Notes under the pieces: model-generated
The model's input: the letters and a program-made list of their open reading frames with translations, nothing else
Databases searched by the model: none
Told to the model about the DNA's origin: nothing
Part shown: positions 34,785 to 50,251 of the stretch, piece after piece
Layout: the number at the start of each line of letters is the position of its first letter
How positions within the stretch are numbered: position 1 is the first letter of the stretch
Program-made: the position numbers and the translations under genes
DNA from: Acidobacteriota bacterium
GTDB lineage: Bacteria > Acidobacteriota > Terriglobia > Terriglobales > Acidobacteriaceae
Direction of reading: 5' to 3'
Assembly: GCA_021778845.1 (NCBI GenBank)
Contig: JAJYBU010000027.1
Location: 1 to 53,048 of the forward strand
Length of the DNA stretch: 53,048 bases

Positions 34785-37700
34785 GTGAAACTCTACGTCC
34801 GTATCGCATCTCTCTCCGTCATGCTCATGGGAGTTGGCGCGAGTGTTGCCCAAACGCCTGCTCAGGCAATCGCGCCCTCTTCGCAACTCTTCTCTGCCAT
34901 GCGCTGGCGCGAGATCGGCCCCATGCGCGCCGGACGCACGCGCGCGCTCGCCGGAGTTCCAACCGAGCCCTCCACCTTCTACATCGGAGCCGTCGGCGGC
35001 GGCGTCTTCAAGACCACCGACGCGGGCGAAACCTGGCACAGCCTGTGGGACGCCGAGCCCACCGGCTCCATCGGCGCCATCGCTGTCGCACCCACCGACC
35101 CCAGCATCATCTACGTCGGCAGCGGCGAGGGCCTCGCCCGCCCCGACCTCTCCACCGGCGACGGCGTCTACAAGTCCACCGACGCAGGCAAGACCTGGAC
35201 GCATCTCGGCCTTCGCGACACGCAGCAGATCGGCCAGCTCGCCGTCGATCCCACCAACGCCAACATCGTCTTCGTCGCTGCCGAGGGGCATCCGTATGGC
35301 CCCAACAATGAGCGCGGCCTCTACAAGTCCACCGACGGCGGCGCAACCTTCAAGCGCGTGCTCTTCGTCGACGACAAGACCGGCGCCTCCGAGGTGCGCA
35401 TCGATCCGCAGCATCCCAACATCGTCTTCGCCGGCATGTGGCAGCGCCAGGAAGGCCCATGGGAGAACGGCTCGTGGCAGGGCACCGGCGGCGGCCTCTT
35501 CCGCTCCTCCGACGGCGGCGACACGTGGAAGAAGATCACCGGCGGCGGCCTCCCCGACGGCATCGAGCAGGTGAACCTCACCATCTCGCCCACTGACTCC
35601 AACCGCATCTATATCGAAGCCGCTTACGGTCGCCGCGTCGGACTCTATCGCTCCGACGACGGTGGCAGCACCTGGGTCCACGCCCCAGACCACGACACCC
35701 GCCCCGAGGAACGCATCGGCGGCGGCGATCTCCCCGTCCCCGTCGTTGACCCCAAAGATCCCAACACGCTCTACGTCGCCAGCATCGTCACCTGGAAGTC
35801 CACCGACGCCGGCAGAACATGGACCGGCTTCCGCGGCTCGCCCGGCGGCGACGACTACCAGAACGTCTACATCAATCCCAACGACACTCGCATCGTCGCC
35901 CTCACCAGCGATCAGGGCGCCATCGTCACCGTGAACGGCGGCCGGAGTTGGGGCCAGTGGTACAACCAGCCCACCGCGCAGATGTACCACGTCACCACCG
36001 ACAACGCCTTTCCCTATCGCGTCTGCGGCGGCCAGCAGGATAGCGGGTCCGCCTGCGTCGCCAGCCGCAGCAATGACGGCCGCATCACGTTCCACGACTG
36101 GCATCCCGTCGGCATCGAGGAGTACGGTTACGCCGCGCCCGACCCGCTTGACCCCGACATCGTCTACGGCGGCAAGGTCACGCGCTATGATCGCCGCACC
36201 GGCCAGGTGCAGGACGTCGAGCCCAGCCCGTTGCGCAGCTATCGCGTGCTGCGCACTGAGCCGCTACAGTTCTCGCCCATCGATTTGCACGACCTCTACT
36301 TCGCCACCAACACGCTCTGGCTCACGCGCGACGGCGGCAAACAATGGAAGCAGATCTCGCCCGACCTCACCCGCGAAAGCTACGCTCTGCCCTCCACGCT
36401 CGACACCTACAAGGACTCGCCCACGGCCACGACAATTCGCCGCGGCGTGATCTACGCGCTCGGCCTCTCGCCGCTCAACATCGAGCGCATCTGGGCTGGC
36501 ACCGATGACGGACTCATCTGGACCACCGCCGACGGCGGAGCTCACTGGTCGAACGTCACGCCTCCTGCAATGAAGCCCTTCTGGAAAGTCTTCAACATGG
36601 ACGCCGGGCACTTCGACGCGCTCACCGCCTACGCCGCCATCAACACGCTGCGGCTCGACGACATGCGCCCGCACCTCTTCCGCACCCACGACGGCGGCAA
36701 GAGCTGGACTGAGATCAACAACGGCATCCCCAACGGCGCCGCGACCAGCACCATCCGCGAAGACCCGAAGCAGAAGGGCCTGCTCTACGCTGGCTCCGAG
36801 ACGCAGGTCTACGTCTCCTTCGATGACGGTGACCACTGGCAATCCCTCCGCCTCAACATGCCTGCCGCCTCCGTCCGCGACCTCACCGTCAAGGGCGATG
36901 ATCTGGTCGCAGGCACGCACGGACGCGGCTTCATGATCCTCGACAACGTCACGCCGCTACGCCAGATCGCCGCGCTCACAGCATCGAAACTCGCCGCTGA
37001 AGACGCGGTCCTCTTCGCTCCGCAGACCACCGTCCGCGTGCGCAACGACATGAATCCGCCTACGCCCTGGCCGCCCGACATGGCCACGGGCCAGAACCCG
37101 CCCGACGGCGCCATGATCGACTACTACCTCGGCCCCAACATCTCCGGCCCCGTCACGCTGCAGGTCCTCGACAGCCACGGCAGCATCATCGTCGAGTTCA
37201 AGAGCACGGACCCGGTGCCGCCGCTCGATCCGCGCTACCCCGACCCGACGCTGTGGGCGCGCCCGCCGCGCATCCTCTCCGCCGGGCACGGACAGCATCG
37301 CTTCCTCTGGGACATGCACTACCCGCAGGTCCCGGGCATGTCCACCGGCCCCGACGACGACGCTGCCATCCCGCACGACACGCCCGCTGTCTCCTCTTCG
37401 CCGTGGGTGATGCCCGGCGCCTACACCGTGCGGCTGATCGCCGGCGGGAAGACGCTCAGCCAGCCTCTGACCATCGTCATGGACCCGCGCGTCAAAACCT
37501 CGCGCTTCGACCTCGCGCAGCAGTTCGAAACCTCGAAGACCATGTACGACGAGATGCTCCTGGCAACGCGCGCGCTCCACGAGATCACCGTGCTGCGCGG
37601 CCAGCTCGACGCTCCCGACTCGAAGGTCTCGCACGCCGCCGCCGCCGAACTCGAGGCCAAACTGGACAAGATCGCTGGGGCTGAAAGCGACGAAGAGGGT

Positions 37701-37997
37701 GGACGCCGCGGTCCCGCCGGACCTGCAACGCTGGACTCCGTGCGCACGCAACTGGCTCGGCTCGAGCACTCCATCCAGAACGCCGACGCCGCTCCAACCG
37801 CAGCCCAGATCACCGCCGAGCACGACATCGCCCAACCGCTCCCAGCGCTGCTGGACGAGTGGAAAGCCGTCAAGGCCACCAATCTCAACGCCATCAACGA
37901 GCAACTCCGGAAGCAGAACCTCCCGCTGCTCTCCATTGACACCCGCGTCATTGACCACGATGTCGAGGACCAGATCGAGTACGGCGACGACGACTAA
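34785..37997 (+). CDS. Second large exported VPS10/sortilin-like BNR-repeat protein
   Basis: The frame is open far upstream, but GTG 34785, with AGGAG six bases before it, starts a signal peptide (VKLYVRIASLSVMLMGVGAS), giving 1070 residues. Like its divergent neighbour it begins MRWREIGPMRAGRTRALAGV and carries Asp-boxes (TTDAGETWH, STDAGKTWT, STDGGATFK, SSDGGDTWK, SDDGGSTWV, HDGGKSWTE). The blade order is similar, including QQDSG and DPDIVYGG. The C-terminus adds a Fn3/FlgD-like part (AYTVRLIAGGKTLSQPLTIV) and a helical tail, ending in an acidic YGDDD. The two are clearly paralogues from one duplication. Function unknown; likely cell-surface or secreted. Confidence 0.86.
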   Translation: MKLYVRIASLSVMLMGVGASVAQTPAQAIAPSSQLFSAMRWREIGPMRAGRTRALAGVPTEPSTFYIGAVGGGVFKTTDAGETWHSLWDAEPTGSIGAIAVAPTDPSIIYVGSGEGLARPDLSTGDGVYKSTDAGKTWTHLGLRDTQQIGQLAVDPTNANIVFVAAEGHPYGPNNERGLYKSTDGGATFKRVLFVDDKTGASEVRIDPQHPNIVFAGMWQRQEGPWENGSWQGTGGGLFRSSDGGDTWKKITGGGLPDGIEQVNLTISPTDSNRIYIEAAYGRRVGLYRSDDGGSTWVHAPDHDTRPEERIGGGDLPVPVVDPKDPNTLYVASIVTWKSTDAGRTWTGFRGSPGGDDYQNVYINPNDTRIVALTSDQGAIVTVNGGRSWGQWYNQPTAQMYHVTTDNAFPYRVCGGQQDSGSACVASRSNDGRITFHDWHPVGIEEYGYAAPDPLDPDIVYGGKVTRYDRRTGQVQDVEPSPLRSYRVLRTEPLQFSPIDLHDLYFATNTLWLTRDGGKQWKQISPDLTRESYALPSTLDTYKDSPTATTIRRGVIYALGLSPLNIERIWAGTDDGLIWTTADGGAHWSNVTPPAMKPFWKVFNMDAGHFDALTAYAAINTLRLDDMRPHLFRTHDGGKSWTEINNGIPNGAATSTIREDPKQKGLLYAGSETQVYVSFDDGDHWQSLRLNMPAASVRDLTVKGDDLVAGTHGRGFMILDNVTPLRQIAALTASKLAAEDAVLFAPQTTVRVRNDMNPPTPWPPDMATGQNPPDGAMIDYYLGPNISGPVTLQVLDSHGSIIVEFKSTDPVPPLDPRYPDPTLWARPPRILSAGHGQHRFLWDMHYPQVPGMSTGPDDDAAIPHDTPAVSSSPWVMPGAYTVRLIAGGKTLSQPLTIVMDPRVKTSRFDLAQQFETSKTMYDEMLLATRALHEITVLRGQLDAPDSKVSHAAAAELEAKLDKIAGAESDEEGGRRGPAGPATLDSVRTQLARLEHSIQNADAAPTAAQITAEHDIAQPLPALLDEWKAVKATNLNAINEQLRKQNLPLLSIDTRVIDHDVEDQIEYGDDD

Positions 37998-38019
37998 TTA
38001 ATGATCCCCACCAACCAAA

Positions 38020-38053
38020 CAACCGTGCCGGAGATCTTTCTCGGGCACGGTTG
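38020..38053. terminator. Convergent hairpin terminator
   Basis: CAACCGTGCC (38020-38029) pairs with GGCACGGTTG (38044-38053), extended inside by GAGA/TCTC. It lies between the converging VPS10/BNR and yceI genes and probably ends transcripts from both sides. Confidence 0.7.
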
Positions 38054-38085
38054 CTTGCATTCCAATCGCTACGAATCAGATCTAC

Positions 38086-38688
38086 TCAGATCTGCGCTGC
38101 ATCGATATCAATCTCAATCCGTACGTCATCGGCCAGCACGGCATCGCCGCTCTTCAACGTGCCGTTGAACGTCAGCCCAAAGTCCTTGCGATCGATCGTC
38201 GTCGTCGCCGTGAACCCGCGATGGACGCTCTTGCCATCCATGCCTGGCTGAGCCTTGCCTAGGTCCTCAAGCTTCAGCACCACCGGCTTCGTAACGCCGT
38301 GCAGCGTCAGGTTGCCAGCCACCTCGTAGTGATCGCCGTCCTTGCGCACGCTGGTGCTCTTGAAGGTCATGCTCGGAAACTGGGCTGCATCGAAAAACCG
38401 TGGGCTCTTCAAATCATTGTCGCGGGGAGTCACGCCTGTATCCACCGTCGACACCGGGATGGTTGCCTCCACGCTCGACTTCGTCACATCCGCCGGATCG
38501 AAGTTGATGGTGCCCGAGAGTCCATGGAACGTTCCATGCACCGTGCTGATCGCCATATGCTTGATCGCGAAGTCAGCCTCCGAATGCATCGGATCAATCT
38601 TCCATTGTGTGGTCTGCGCGCTCATGGCGCATGCACTCACCGCCAACACCGCTCCGGCCAACCATCCTGCCAAACGTATATGCTTCAT
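38086..38688 (-). CDS. Exported YceI-family protein
   Basis: The 200-residue product has a signal peptide (MKHIRLAGWLAGAVLAVSAC, cleavage near AMSA) and a complete YceI barrel: WKIDPMHSEADFAIKHMAIS, GTINFDPADVTKSSVEATI, RDNDLKSPRFFDAAQFPSM, LTLHGVTKPVVLKLE and FGLTFNGTLKSGDAVLADDV. Unlike the copy at 22.6 kb it is made for the periplasm, where YceI proteins bind polyprenyl or other amphiphiles. ATG 38688 has GGGAGAG six bases upstream. It appears monocistronic. Confidence 0.92.
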   Translation of the reverse strand: MKHIRLAGWLAGAVLAVSACAMSAQTTQWKIDPMHSEADFAIKHMAISTVHGTFHGLSGTINFDPADVTKSSVEATIPVSTVDTGVTPRDNDLKSPRFFDAAQFPSMTFKSTSVRKDGDHYEVAGNLTLHGVTKPVVLKLEDLGKAQPGMDGKSVHRGFTATTTIDRKDFGLTFNGTLKSGDAVLADDVRIEIDIDAAQI

Positions 38689-39048
38689 CGATACTCTCCC
38701 TTATTCAATGAAATTCTGATGTTTATTACAGTCCTGCCGATTAGATGTCTATATGATGCGACCGACCCATCAAAATTTCCGCGCTCCTCGCGACCCTCCG
38801 ATGACAGCCTCGTCATGGTACGCCAGCGACCGTGCGCCTCGCGCTTCGAATCGAGGCTCCCCCTCATGCGACCGCGTCTGGAACTCACGGAAGATGCAGC
38901 CGATCAAGGTCAAGCTGTAATCTAATCGCATCGTAACGTCGTCTCCAGCGGAAGGCAGTCTGAATCCCCCATTTCCAGGCTCTCTATCCTTTATTCCTTC
39001 GTACTCGTCTCAAACGCAGCACCTTCCCAACCAGGATTCAGCGCCTCT
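38689..39048. other. Divergent intergenic region, nothing further seen
   Basis: This 360-base stretch separates yceI (minus) and the S53 protease (plus). It should hold both promoters. I see A/T-rich patches near 38700-38760 but no convincing paired -35/-10, operator or RNA motif. Confidence 0.45.
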
Positions 39049-41985
39049 ATGAAACTTATTTCGACGAATCTCCTGCACAAGCCGCTCTCGATAGCGGCTG
39101 GCACCTCCGTCTTGTGCATCGTGGCCGCCCTGTGTGCGACCCTTCCTGCCGCCGCGCAGACGCCCCGGCCGCAGCCCCGCATCACCGCGCAGATCGAGGA
39201 CTCCAGCCGCGTCACCCTCGCCGGCTCGCGCCCTCCGCGTGCTCTCCCCGCCGACGACATCGGCGCGGTCCCCGCTGACCTTAAGCTCCAGGGCATGGCG
39301 CTGGACTTCGGTCGATCCGCAGCGCAGCAGACCGCGCTCGACGCCCTCGTCGCCGCCCAGCAGAACCCCGCCTCGCCGCTCTATCACCAGTGGATCACCC
39401 CTGACCAGTACGCCGCGCAGTTTGGCGTCGCCGAAGCAGACATCGCGACGGTCACCGCATGGCTTGAGCGGCAGGGCTTCTCGGTCGACGCCGTGGCGCG
39501 CAGCCGCAACCGCATCATCTTTTCAGGAACCGCCCGCCAGGTCGCCTCCGCCTTTGGCACCCCCCTCCACTATTACCTGACCCCGGCCAGCGGCAGCGAA
39601 CCCGCGAAGACCCACTTCGCTCCCTCGGCCGACCTCACGATTCCCGCCGCGCTCAGCTCCGTCGTGCTCTCGGTCGGCAATCTCTCCGACTTCCGCCTGC
39701 GTCCGCACATTGTTCATAGCAGCCCATCAAACGCGCAGCCGCGATTCACCTCCAGTTCCACCGGCAACCACTTCCTCACCCCCGGGGATATAGCCACGAT
39801 CTACGACATCACGCCGGCCTACAACTCCGGCTTCACCGGATCGAACCAGTCCATCGCTGTCGTCGGCCAATCCGCCGTTTACCTCTCCGACATCGCAAAC
39901 TTCCAGGCCGCCGTGGGCATCTCCACCCGAACACCGATTCCGATCCTCCTCCCCACCTCCGGCACCTCTACGGTCTACGCCACCGGCGATGAGGCTGAGT
40001 CCGATCTCGACCTCGAGTACTCCAGCACCATTGCCAAGGGCGCTCAGATCTACTTCGTCTACACCGGCAACGGCACTCAGGGAGCCTTCGACGCCATCTG
40101 GTATGCCATCGACCAGCGCATCGCGCCGGTCATCAGTTCAAGCTATGGCGAATGCGAACCCGCTCTCGGCCAGTCCAGCTACACCGCCTACACGTCCTAC
40201 CTCGAGCAGGCTGCCGCACAGGGGCAGACCGTCGTCGCCCCCGGTGGAGACCAGGGCTCGACCGACTGCTATGGTGCCTACAAGTCCAGCGACACGGTGG
40301 ACAACCAGCAGCTCGCCGTCGACTTCCCCGCCAGCAGCCAGTACGTCATCGGCGTCGGCGGCACCGAGTTCCCTGCTGCCGATGTTGCCGCCGGAAACAA
40401 CACCTACTTCGAGGCACAGAGCACCACCGACATCATCAGCTCGGCCAAGTCCTACATTCCCGAGGGCGTCTGGAACGACGACAACAGCGCTGCTACCACC
40501 AGTCCCATCTCCGCCGGCGGTGGCGGTGTAAGCATCTATGCTCCTCATCCGAGCTGGCAGGCCGGCACCATTGGCGGCGTCGCCATCCCCACCAGCAGCT
40601 TCCGGATGGTCCCCGACATCGCCATGGTCGCCTCACCCAACAACGCGCCCTTCGCCTTCTGCACCAGCGACCCCACCTTCTGGAACACCGCAGCCAACGG
40701 CGGCACAGCGCCCTATCAGCAGGCCAGTTGCAACGACGGCCTGCGCGACGCCTCCACCCAACTGCTCACCGTCGGCGGCGGCACCAGCTTTGAGGCCCCC
40801 ATCTTTGCCGCCCTCGTTTCCATCATCAATCAAAAGCAGAACGCCACCGGTCAGGGCCTGATCAACTCCACGATCTACTCTCTGGCTTCGACGTCAGCCT
40901 ACGCCTCCGCCTTCCATGACATCACCAGCGGCGGCAACCAGTGCATCGCCGGCATCACCTACTGCTCCACCGCCGGTGCAGCCAACTACGCCGCCGCCAC
41001 CGGCTACGACGAGGCCTCCGGTCTCGGCTCCATCGACTTCTACAACCTCCTCACGGCGTGGCCCGCCTCTTCCGCCGCATCGCTGGCCTCCACCAGCACG
41101 ACCCTCAGCGCCCCGACTGCCTACCCCGCTGCCGGTGCTGCCAGCCTCGTCACCATCACCGTCGCTCCGCTCGCCACCGCCGCCGCCACGCCCACAGGCA
41201 CCGTCTCGCTCACCGTCGATGGCGGCACTCCCAGCACCCTCACTCTCGCCGCCGGGGTCGCCAGCTACAGCTTCTCCTCCGCCACCACCGGAGCGCACGT
41301 GATCGCGGCAAGCTACTCCGGCGACGCCAACTTCGGTCCCTCCACCGGGACGCTCGCCCTCAACGTCGGAGGGAGCGCGTCGGCCCCGTCCTTCACCCTC
41401 ACCGCCGCTCCAGTCTCCGTGGCCACGGGAGCCTCCGGCGCTGGCATCATCACGCTCTCGCCGGCCAATGGCTACACCGGCACCGTTAACCTCGCCATCT
41501 CCCCGACCACCCTGACCAACGGCTGCGTGGTCATCACCTCCTCAGCTGCCATCAGTGGCTCCACCTCGGTGGCTTCGGCCAAATACACGGTCTACACCAG
41601 CACCTCCAGCTGCTCCACCGCAGTAGCGGCAGCCCACGCTCCCGGCCAGCGGGTCCTGATGTTCAGCTCCCACTCAGGCACCACCCCCCACCAGCCCCGC
41701 TCTCCCTGGCAGGGGATGCCCCTCCCCACGCTGGCAGGAGTGCTTCTTCTGTTCGGGCTCCGCCGCCGCTCTCAGATGCTTCGTGCCGGCCTGGCCCTCG
41801 GCCTCCTGCTCGCTCTCGCATGCAGCGGCATCGCTCTTACTGGCTGCAGCGGCGGCGGTACCACGACGCCCACCCCCTCCAATCTCACCACCCCTGCCGG
41901 CGCCTACCACCTCACCGTCACCGGCACCGACAGCAAAACCTCAACCCTTACCAACTCAGCCACCGTTACCGTAACAGTCAGCTAG
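39049..41985 (+). CDS. Secreted S53 (sedolisin/pro-kumamolisin) serine protease with Ig-like domain
   Basis: The 978-residue product has a signal peptide (ISTNLLHKPLSIAAGTSVLC...AAAQT). An activation prodomain follows at about residues 60-220 (YHQWITPDQYAAQFG, then VASAFGTPLHYY). The catalytic part has the ExxxD pair (ESDLDLEYSS), the oxyanion Asp (APGGDQGSTD) and the Ser in GGGTSFEAPIFAAL. After the protease come a bacterial Ig-like repeat (about residues 690-780, PTGTVSLTVDGGTP), another beta domain, and a C-terminal piece with a hydrophobic run and a lipobox-like LTGCSGGG. Such acid-active proteases are a hallmark of Acidobacteria and degrade external protein at low pH. Possible membrane anchoring of the tail is odd and uncertain. 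Confidence 0.9.
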   Translation: MKLISTNLLHKPLSIAAGTSVLCIVAALCATLPAAAQTPRPQPRITAQIEDSSRVTLAGSRPPRALPADDIGAVPADLKLQGMALDFGRSAAQQTALDALVAAQQNPASPLYHQWITPDQYAAQFGVAEADIATVTAWLERQGFSVDAVARSRNRIIFSGTARQVASAFGTPLHYYLTPASGSEPAKTHFAPSADLTIPAALSSVVLSVGNLSDFRLRPHIVHSSPSNAQPRFTSSSTGNHFLTPGDIATIYDITPAYNSGFTGSNQSIAVVGQSAVYLSDIANFQAAVGISTRTPIPILLPTSGTSTVYATGDEAESDLDLEYSSTIAKGAQIYFVYTGNGTQGAFDAIWYAIDQRIAPVISSSYGECEPALGQSSYTAYTSYLEQAAAQGQTVVAPGGDQGSTDCYGAYKSSDTVDNQQLAVDFPASSQYVIGVGGTEFPAADVAAGNNTYFEAQSTTDIISSAKSYIPEGVWNDDNSAATTSPISAGGGGVSIYAPHPSWQAGTIGGVAIPTSSFRMVPDIAMVASPNNAPFAFCTSDPTFWNTAANGGTAPYQQASCNDGLRDASTQLLTVGGGTSFEAPIFAALVSIINQKQNATGQGLINSTIYSLASTSAYASAFHDITSGGNQCIAGITYCSTAGAANYAAATGYDEASGLGSIDFYNLLTAWPASSAASLASTSTTLSAPTAYPAAGAASLVTITVAPLATAAATPTGTVSLTVDGGTPSTLTLAAGVASYSFSSATTGAHVIAASYSGDANFGPSTGTLALNVGGSASAPSFTLTAAPVSVATGASGAGIITLSPANGYTGTVNLAISPTTLTNGCVVITSSAAISGSTSVASAKYTVYTSTSSCSTAVAAAHAPGQRVLMFSSHSGTTPHQPRSPWQGMPLPTLAGVLLLFGLRRRSQMLRAGLALGLLLALACSGIALTGCSGGGTTTPTPSNLTTPAGAYHLTVTGTDSKTSTLTNSATVTVTVS

Positions 41986-42552
41986 CCGTCCCCGGGCCGG
42001 TGTCGTCCTCAGCGACGGACACACCGGTTATCGGGCGACCTTTCCCCATCCGCGACACCTCGCGCGAAGGCTCTGTCCGATTCCCGCACAGCCTGCTTTT
42101 CCACCAATCGCCCCGGTTTTCCCCTGCCCGCTCCCTTGCGCTCCCTCTCCCCGCACCGTAGTCTTGATTCATCTCCTGTTAACAGACGTGAAACCCCGCA
42201 ATTCACGCGCTATTCAAGAACTTTCCACAGCAAAACCCTAGAAAAACCGAAGTCGAGAGCCCATTTCCCCGCGTGAGGGGGGTATCTACTTCTGCACCAC
42301 AACATGTAGTTGTTTTATACTTGACTCGTACCAGATGCGGCGTTACTTTCGACTTCACCCGCAGATCTGGTGCAGCGCCTGTCCCCCTGGCCACACCGCC
42401 GACAAGGACCCGCGACGCAAACCTTCCTACCGCCTTTGCAGCGTGGAGGAGCGTCCTTCACCAGGCCGCAATACTGATTTACGCCCTAACCGGTAGCCCC
42501 CCGGATTTCAATCCGGTCGATCCCCAGTTTTTCTCCCGAGAGGTACCATCCC
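41986..42552. other. Leader region of nrdJ
   Basis: No gene. It contains a hairpin after the protease gene (CCGGTGT near 41998 pairing with ACACCGG near 42022), a candidate NrdR box at 42298-42313 with promoter-like TATACT at 42316-42321, a large imperfect stem (ACCAGATGCGG pairing with CCGCAGATCTGGT at about 42330-42374) and a perfect hairpin CCGGATTTCAATCCGG at 42501-42516. No cobalamin aptamer is visible, in contrast to nrdA. Confidence 0.55.
42298..42313 (+). promoter_or_regulatory. Candidate NrdR box and promoter upstream of nrdJ
   Basis: CACAACATGTAGTTGT contains the dyad ACAAC-N5-GTTGT. It matches the box at the nrdAB promoter (CACAAGATATAGTCAC) at 11 of 16 positions. A TATACT -10-like hexamer follows at 42316-42321. 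I see no clear second box at the usual distance. Shared control of both reductases by NrdR is therefore inferred. Confidence 0.5.
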
Positions 42553-45945
<3,393 letters not shown>

Positions 45946-46438
45946 GCCCGCGCGGACGGCGAGGGGCGCTTCATGTGTGTTTACGCATAAGGTGAGATTG
46001 GTACCCCATAAGCTGAGATTGGTACCCCATAAGCTGAGATTGGTACCCCATAAGGTGAGATCCGGGACCCATAAGCTGAGAATTTTGTGCGTGTTACGCA
46101 TAAAGTCGCACTCCATCGGGCTAAAGCTGACACTGCCATAGGTGGTGTCAGCAGGCCAACTCAATGATCCGTGACATCTATGCCTCCAAATGATCGATAT
46201 TGTGCGGGGCCACTTTGCAATCGGGGCGACGACCAATAATTGGCAACTTCAAGGAATTCGCATACCCTACTCTGCGGCAGTCAGTTAGGTGCCGAGATAT
46301 TGCGGCAATAACTCACGAATCGTAAATTTGCACACCGCAGTGTCTATTTATTTCAATTTATGCTTCCCAATATTTCAGCTTTTTCTTCCAAAATTTCAGC
46401 TAATGCTTCCAGCTACAAAATACCTAAATATCCAGGAC
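45946..46438. other. Intergenic region between nrdJ and gyrB, repeat-bearing
   Basis: The region lacks a convincing gene. It is dominated by the 21-bp tandem array at 45979-46103. To its right there is a near-palindromic TGACACTGCC...GGTGTCA (about 46127-46150) and an A/T-rich patch at 46320-46440 with repeated TTCAGCT/CTTCCA words. Confidence 0.5.
45979..46103. repeat. Five tandem 21-bp repeats flanked by GTGTT(T)ACGCATAA copies
   Basis: Units of the form ATAAG(C/G)TGAGATTGGTACCCC begin at 45987, 46008, 46029, 46050 and 46071, the last two diverging. The array is framed by GTGTTTACGCATAA on the left and GTGTTACGCATAA on the right. On the minus strand a 21-base period gives the peptide repeat LWGTNLS, but I do not regard this as coding. 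Multiple short repeats near TGTCAGCTTTA (46120-46131, minus strand) recall the ends of IS21-family elements; a solo IS end is possible. Confidence 0.7.
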
Positions 46439-49132
<2,694 letters not shown>

Positions 49133-49202
49133 TCAAGCTGGGTCGGGAAGAGATACAAAACCCTTGAAAATACTGGCGATTGGCCAGTTTTCTCGACTCC
49201 TA

Positions 49203-49230
49203 AGTATAGCACGTCCGGGGACCAGTTTCA
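49203..49230 (-). promoter_or_regulatory. Candidate gyrB promoter
   Basis: On the minus strand TATACT (49203-49208) is preceded after 16 bases by TGAAAC (49225-49230), a weak -35. It lies about 95 bases upstream of the GTG start. Confidence 0.4.
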
Positions 49231-49284
49231 GCCCTGGAACGAGCCTCCACGGACACCCCTTTCCGCGACGGAAGTGGCCAGCGC

Positions 49285-49317
49285 AAAGGCCCCGAAACCT
49301 ACAGTTTCGGGGCCTTT
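49285..49317. terminator. Strong bidirectional hairpin terminator after aqpZ
   Basis: AAAGGCCCCGAAAC and GTTTCGGGGCCTTT form a perfect 14-bp stem around a CTACA loop. On the minus strand it lies 23 bases after the aqpZ stop and ends in TTT. It insulates gyrB from aqpZ. Confidence 0.85.
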
Positions 49318-49340
49318 GTTAGTCATATCTTCACCACCGG

Positions 49341-50096
49341 TCAGGCCGAGTAGGTGATGGGCTTCTCTGCCACCGGGGGCCGCTGATCTTCAGCCAGAAC
49401 GGCCCTGTAGAACAGTCCCGCCAGTACCCCCCCGATCAGCGGCGCCACCCAGAAGAGCCACAACTGCTGCACCGCCCACATATCCCCGCTCGCGGCAACG
49501 ACAATCGCCGGGCCAGTGGAGCGCGCCGGGTTTACAGAAGTGTTCGTAATCGGGATGCTGATCAGGTGGATCAGCGTGAGGCAAAGCCCGATGGCCAGCG
49601 GAGCAAGCCCCTTGGCAGCCCGCTCGTCCGTCGCGCCGAGAATGACAATCAGGAAGAAGAACGTCAGCAGCATCTCCGCAACTAAGCACGCGACCATACT
49701 GTAGCCGCCAGGCGAGTGCAGCGCACCGTATCCATTCGAAGCGAAGCCTCCCACGGTCCACGTATCGCGGCCGGTAAAGATCAGGTACAGCACGCCCGCA
49801 GCGGCCATCCCGCCGACTACCTGCGCAATCCAGTAAGGCAGAATCTCCCCGGCCGGAAAGCGCTTGCCCGCGACCAGGCCCAGCGTGACCGCAGGGTTGA
49901 GATGGCAGCCCGAGATGTGTCCGATCGCATAGGCCATCGTCAGCACCGTCAGGCCAAACGCGAACGCGACGCCGAGAAATCCAATCCCCAGCGAAGGAAA
50001 AGCGGCCGCGAAGAGAGCTGCACCGCAGCCTCCGAAGACCAGCCAGAACGTGCCAAAAAACTCAGCAATACAACGTTTCTGTAGGGATACCTGCAT
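49341..50096 (-). CDS. aqpZ: Aquaporin Z-type water channel
   Basis: The 251-residue membrane protein starts [20 protein letters not shown] after GGAGG. It has six membrane helices and both NPA boxes: HLNPAVTLG and [11 protein letters not shown]. The aromatic/Arg filter residues fit a water channel rather than a glycerol facilitator: Arg follows the second NPA and no Asp is present after it. It would balance osmotic water flow in the inner membrane. It appears monocistronic, with the strong terminator just downstream. Confidence 0.93.
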   Translation of the reverse strand: MQVSLQKRCIAEFFGTFWLVFGGCGAALFAAAFPSLGIGFLGVAFAFGLTVLTMAYAIGHISGCHLNPAVTLGLVAGKRFPAGEILPYWIAQVVGGMAAAGVLYLIFTGRDTWTVGGFASNGYGALHSPGGYSMVACLVAEMLLTFFFLIVILGATDERAAKGLAPLAIGLCLTLIHLISIPITNTSVNPARSTGPAIVVAASGDMWAVQQLWLFWVAPLIGGVLAGLFYRAVLAEDQRPPVAEKPITYSA

Positions 50097-50251
50097 AGAA
50101 CCTCCAACGGTCTGGAATTTTAGTGGATGCTGAAGCCGGGTGCGTGAAACGCAGCCAGTCTACATCGTATGGGTACCGATGCGATGGAAAAAGGACTTCG
50201 ACCTATCAAGGCTCTTCGCGTCAGGCAACCCTCCGCAGACCAGGAGTCGAC

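Noticed and set aside
32311..34788. 825-codon plus-strand open frame
   Set aside because: It lies antisense to the VPS10/BNR gene in GC-rich DNA, is Arg/His/Val-rich with no domain, and the opposite frame has a signal peptide and clear BNR motifs.
34773..36104. 443-codon minus-strand open frame opposite the second VPS10/BNR gene
   Set aside because: Ala/Gly/Asp-rich shadow frame; no signal or family.
42201..42552. Second cobalamin riboswitch before nrdJ
   Set aside because: The conserved aptamer blocks found in the nrdA leader are absent here.
45979..46103. CRISPR array
   Set aside because: Units are contiguous 21-bp copies without unique spacers, so it is a tandem repeat.
45986..46236. 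Minus-strand peptide repeat LWGTNLS across the 21-bp array
   Set aside because: The period is a consequence of 21 being divisible by three; the frame has no start with a ribosome site and no family.
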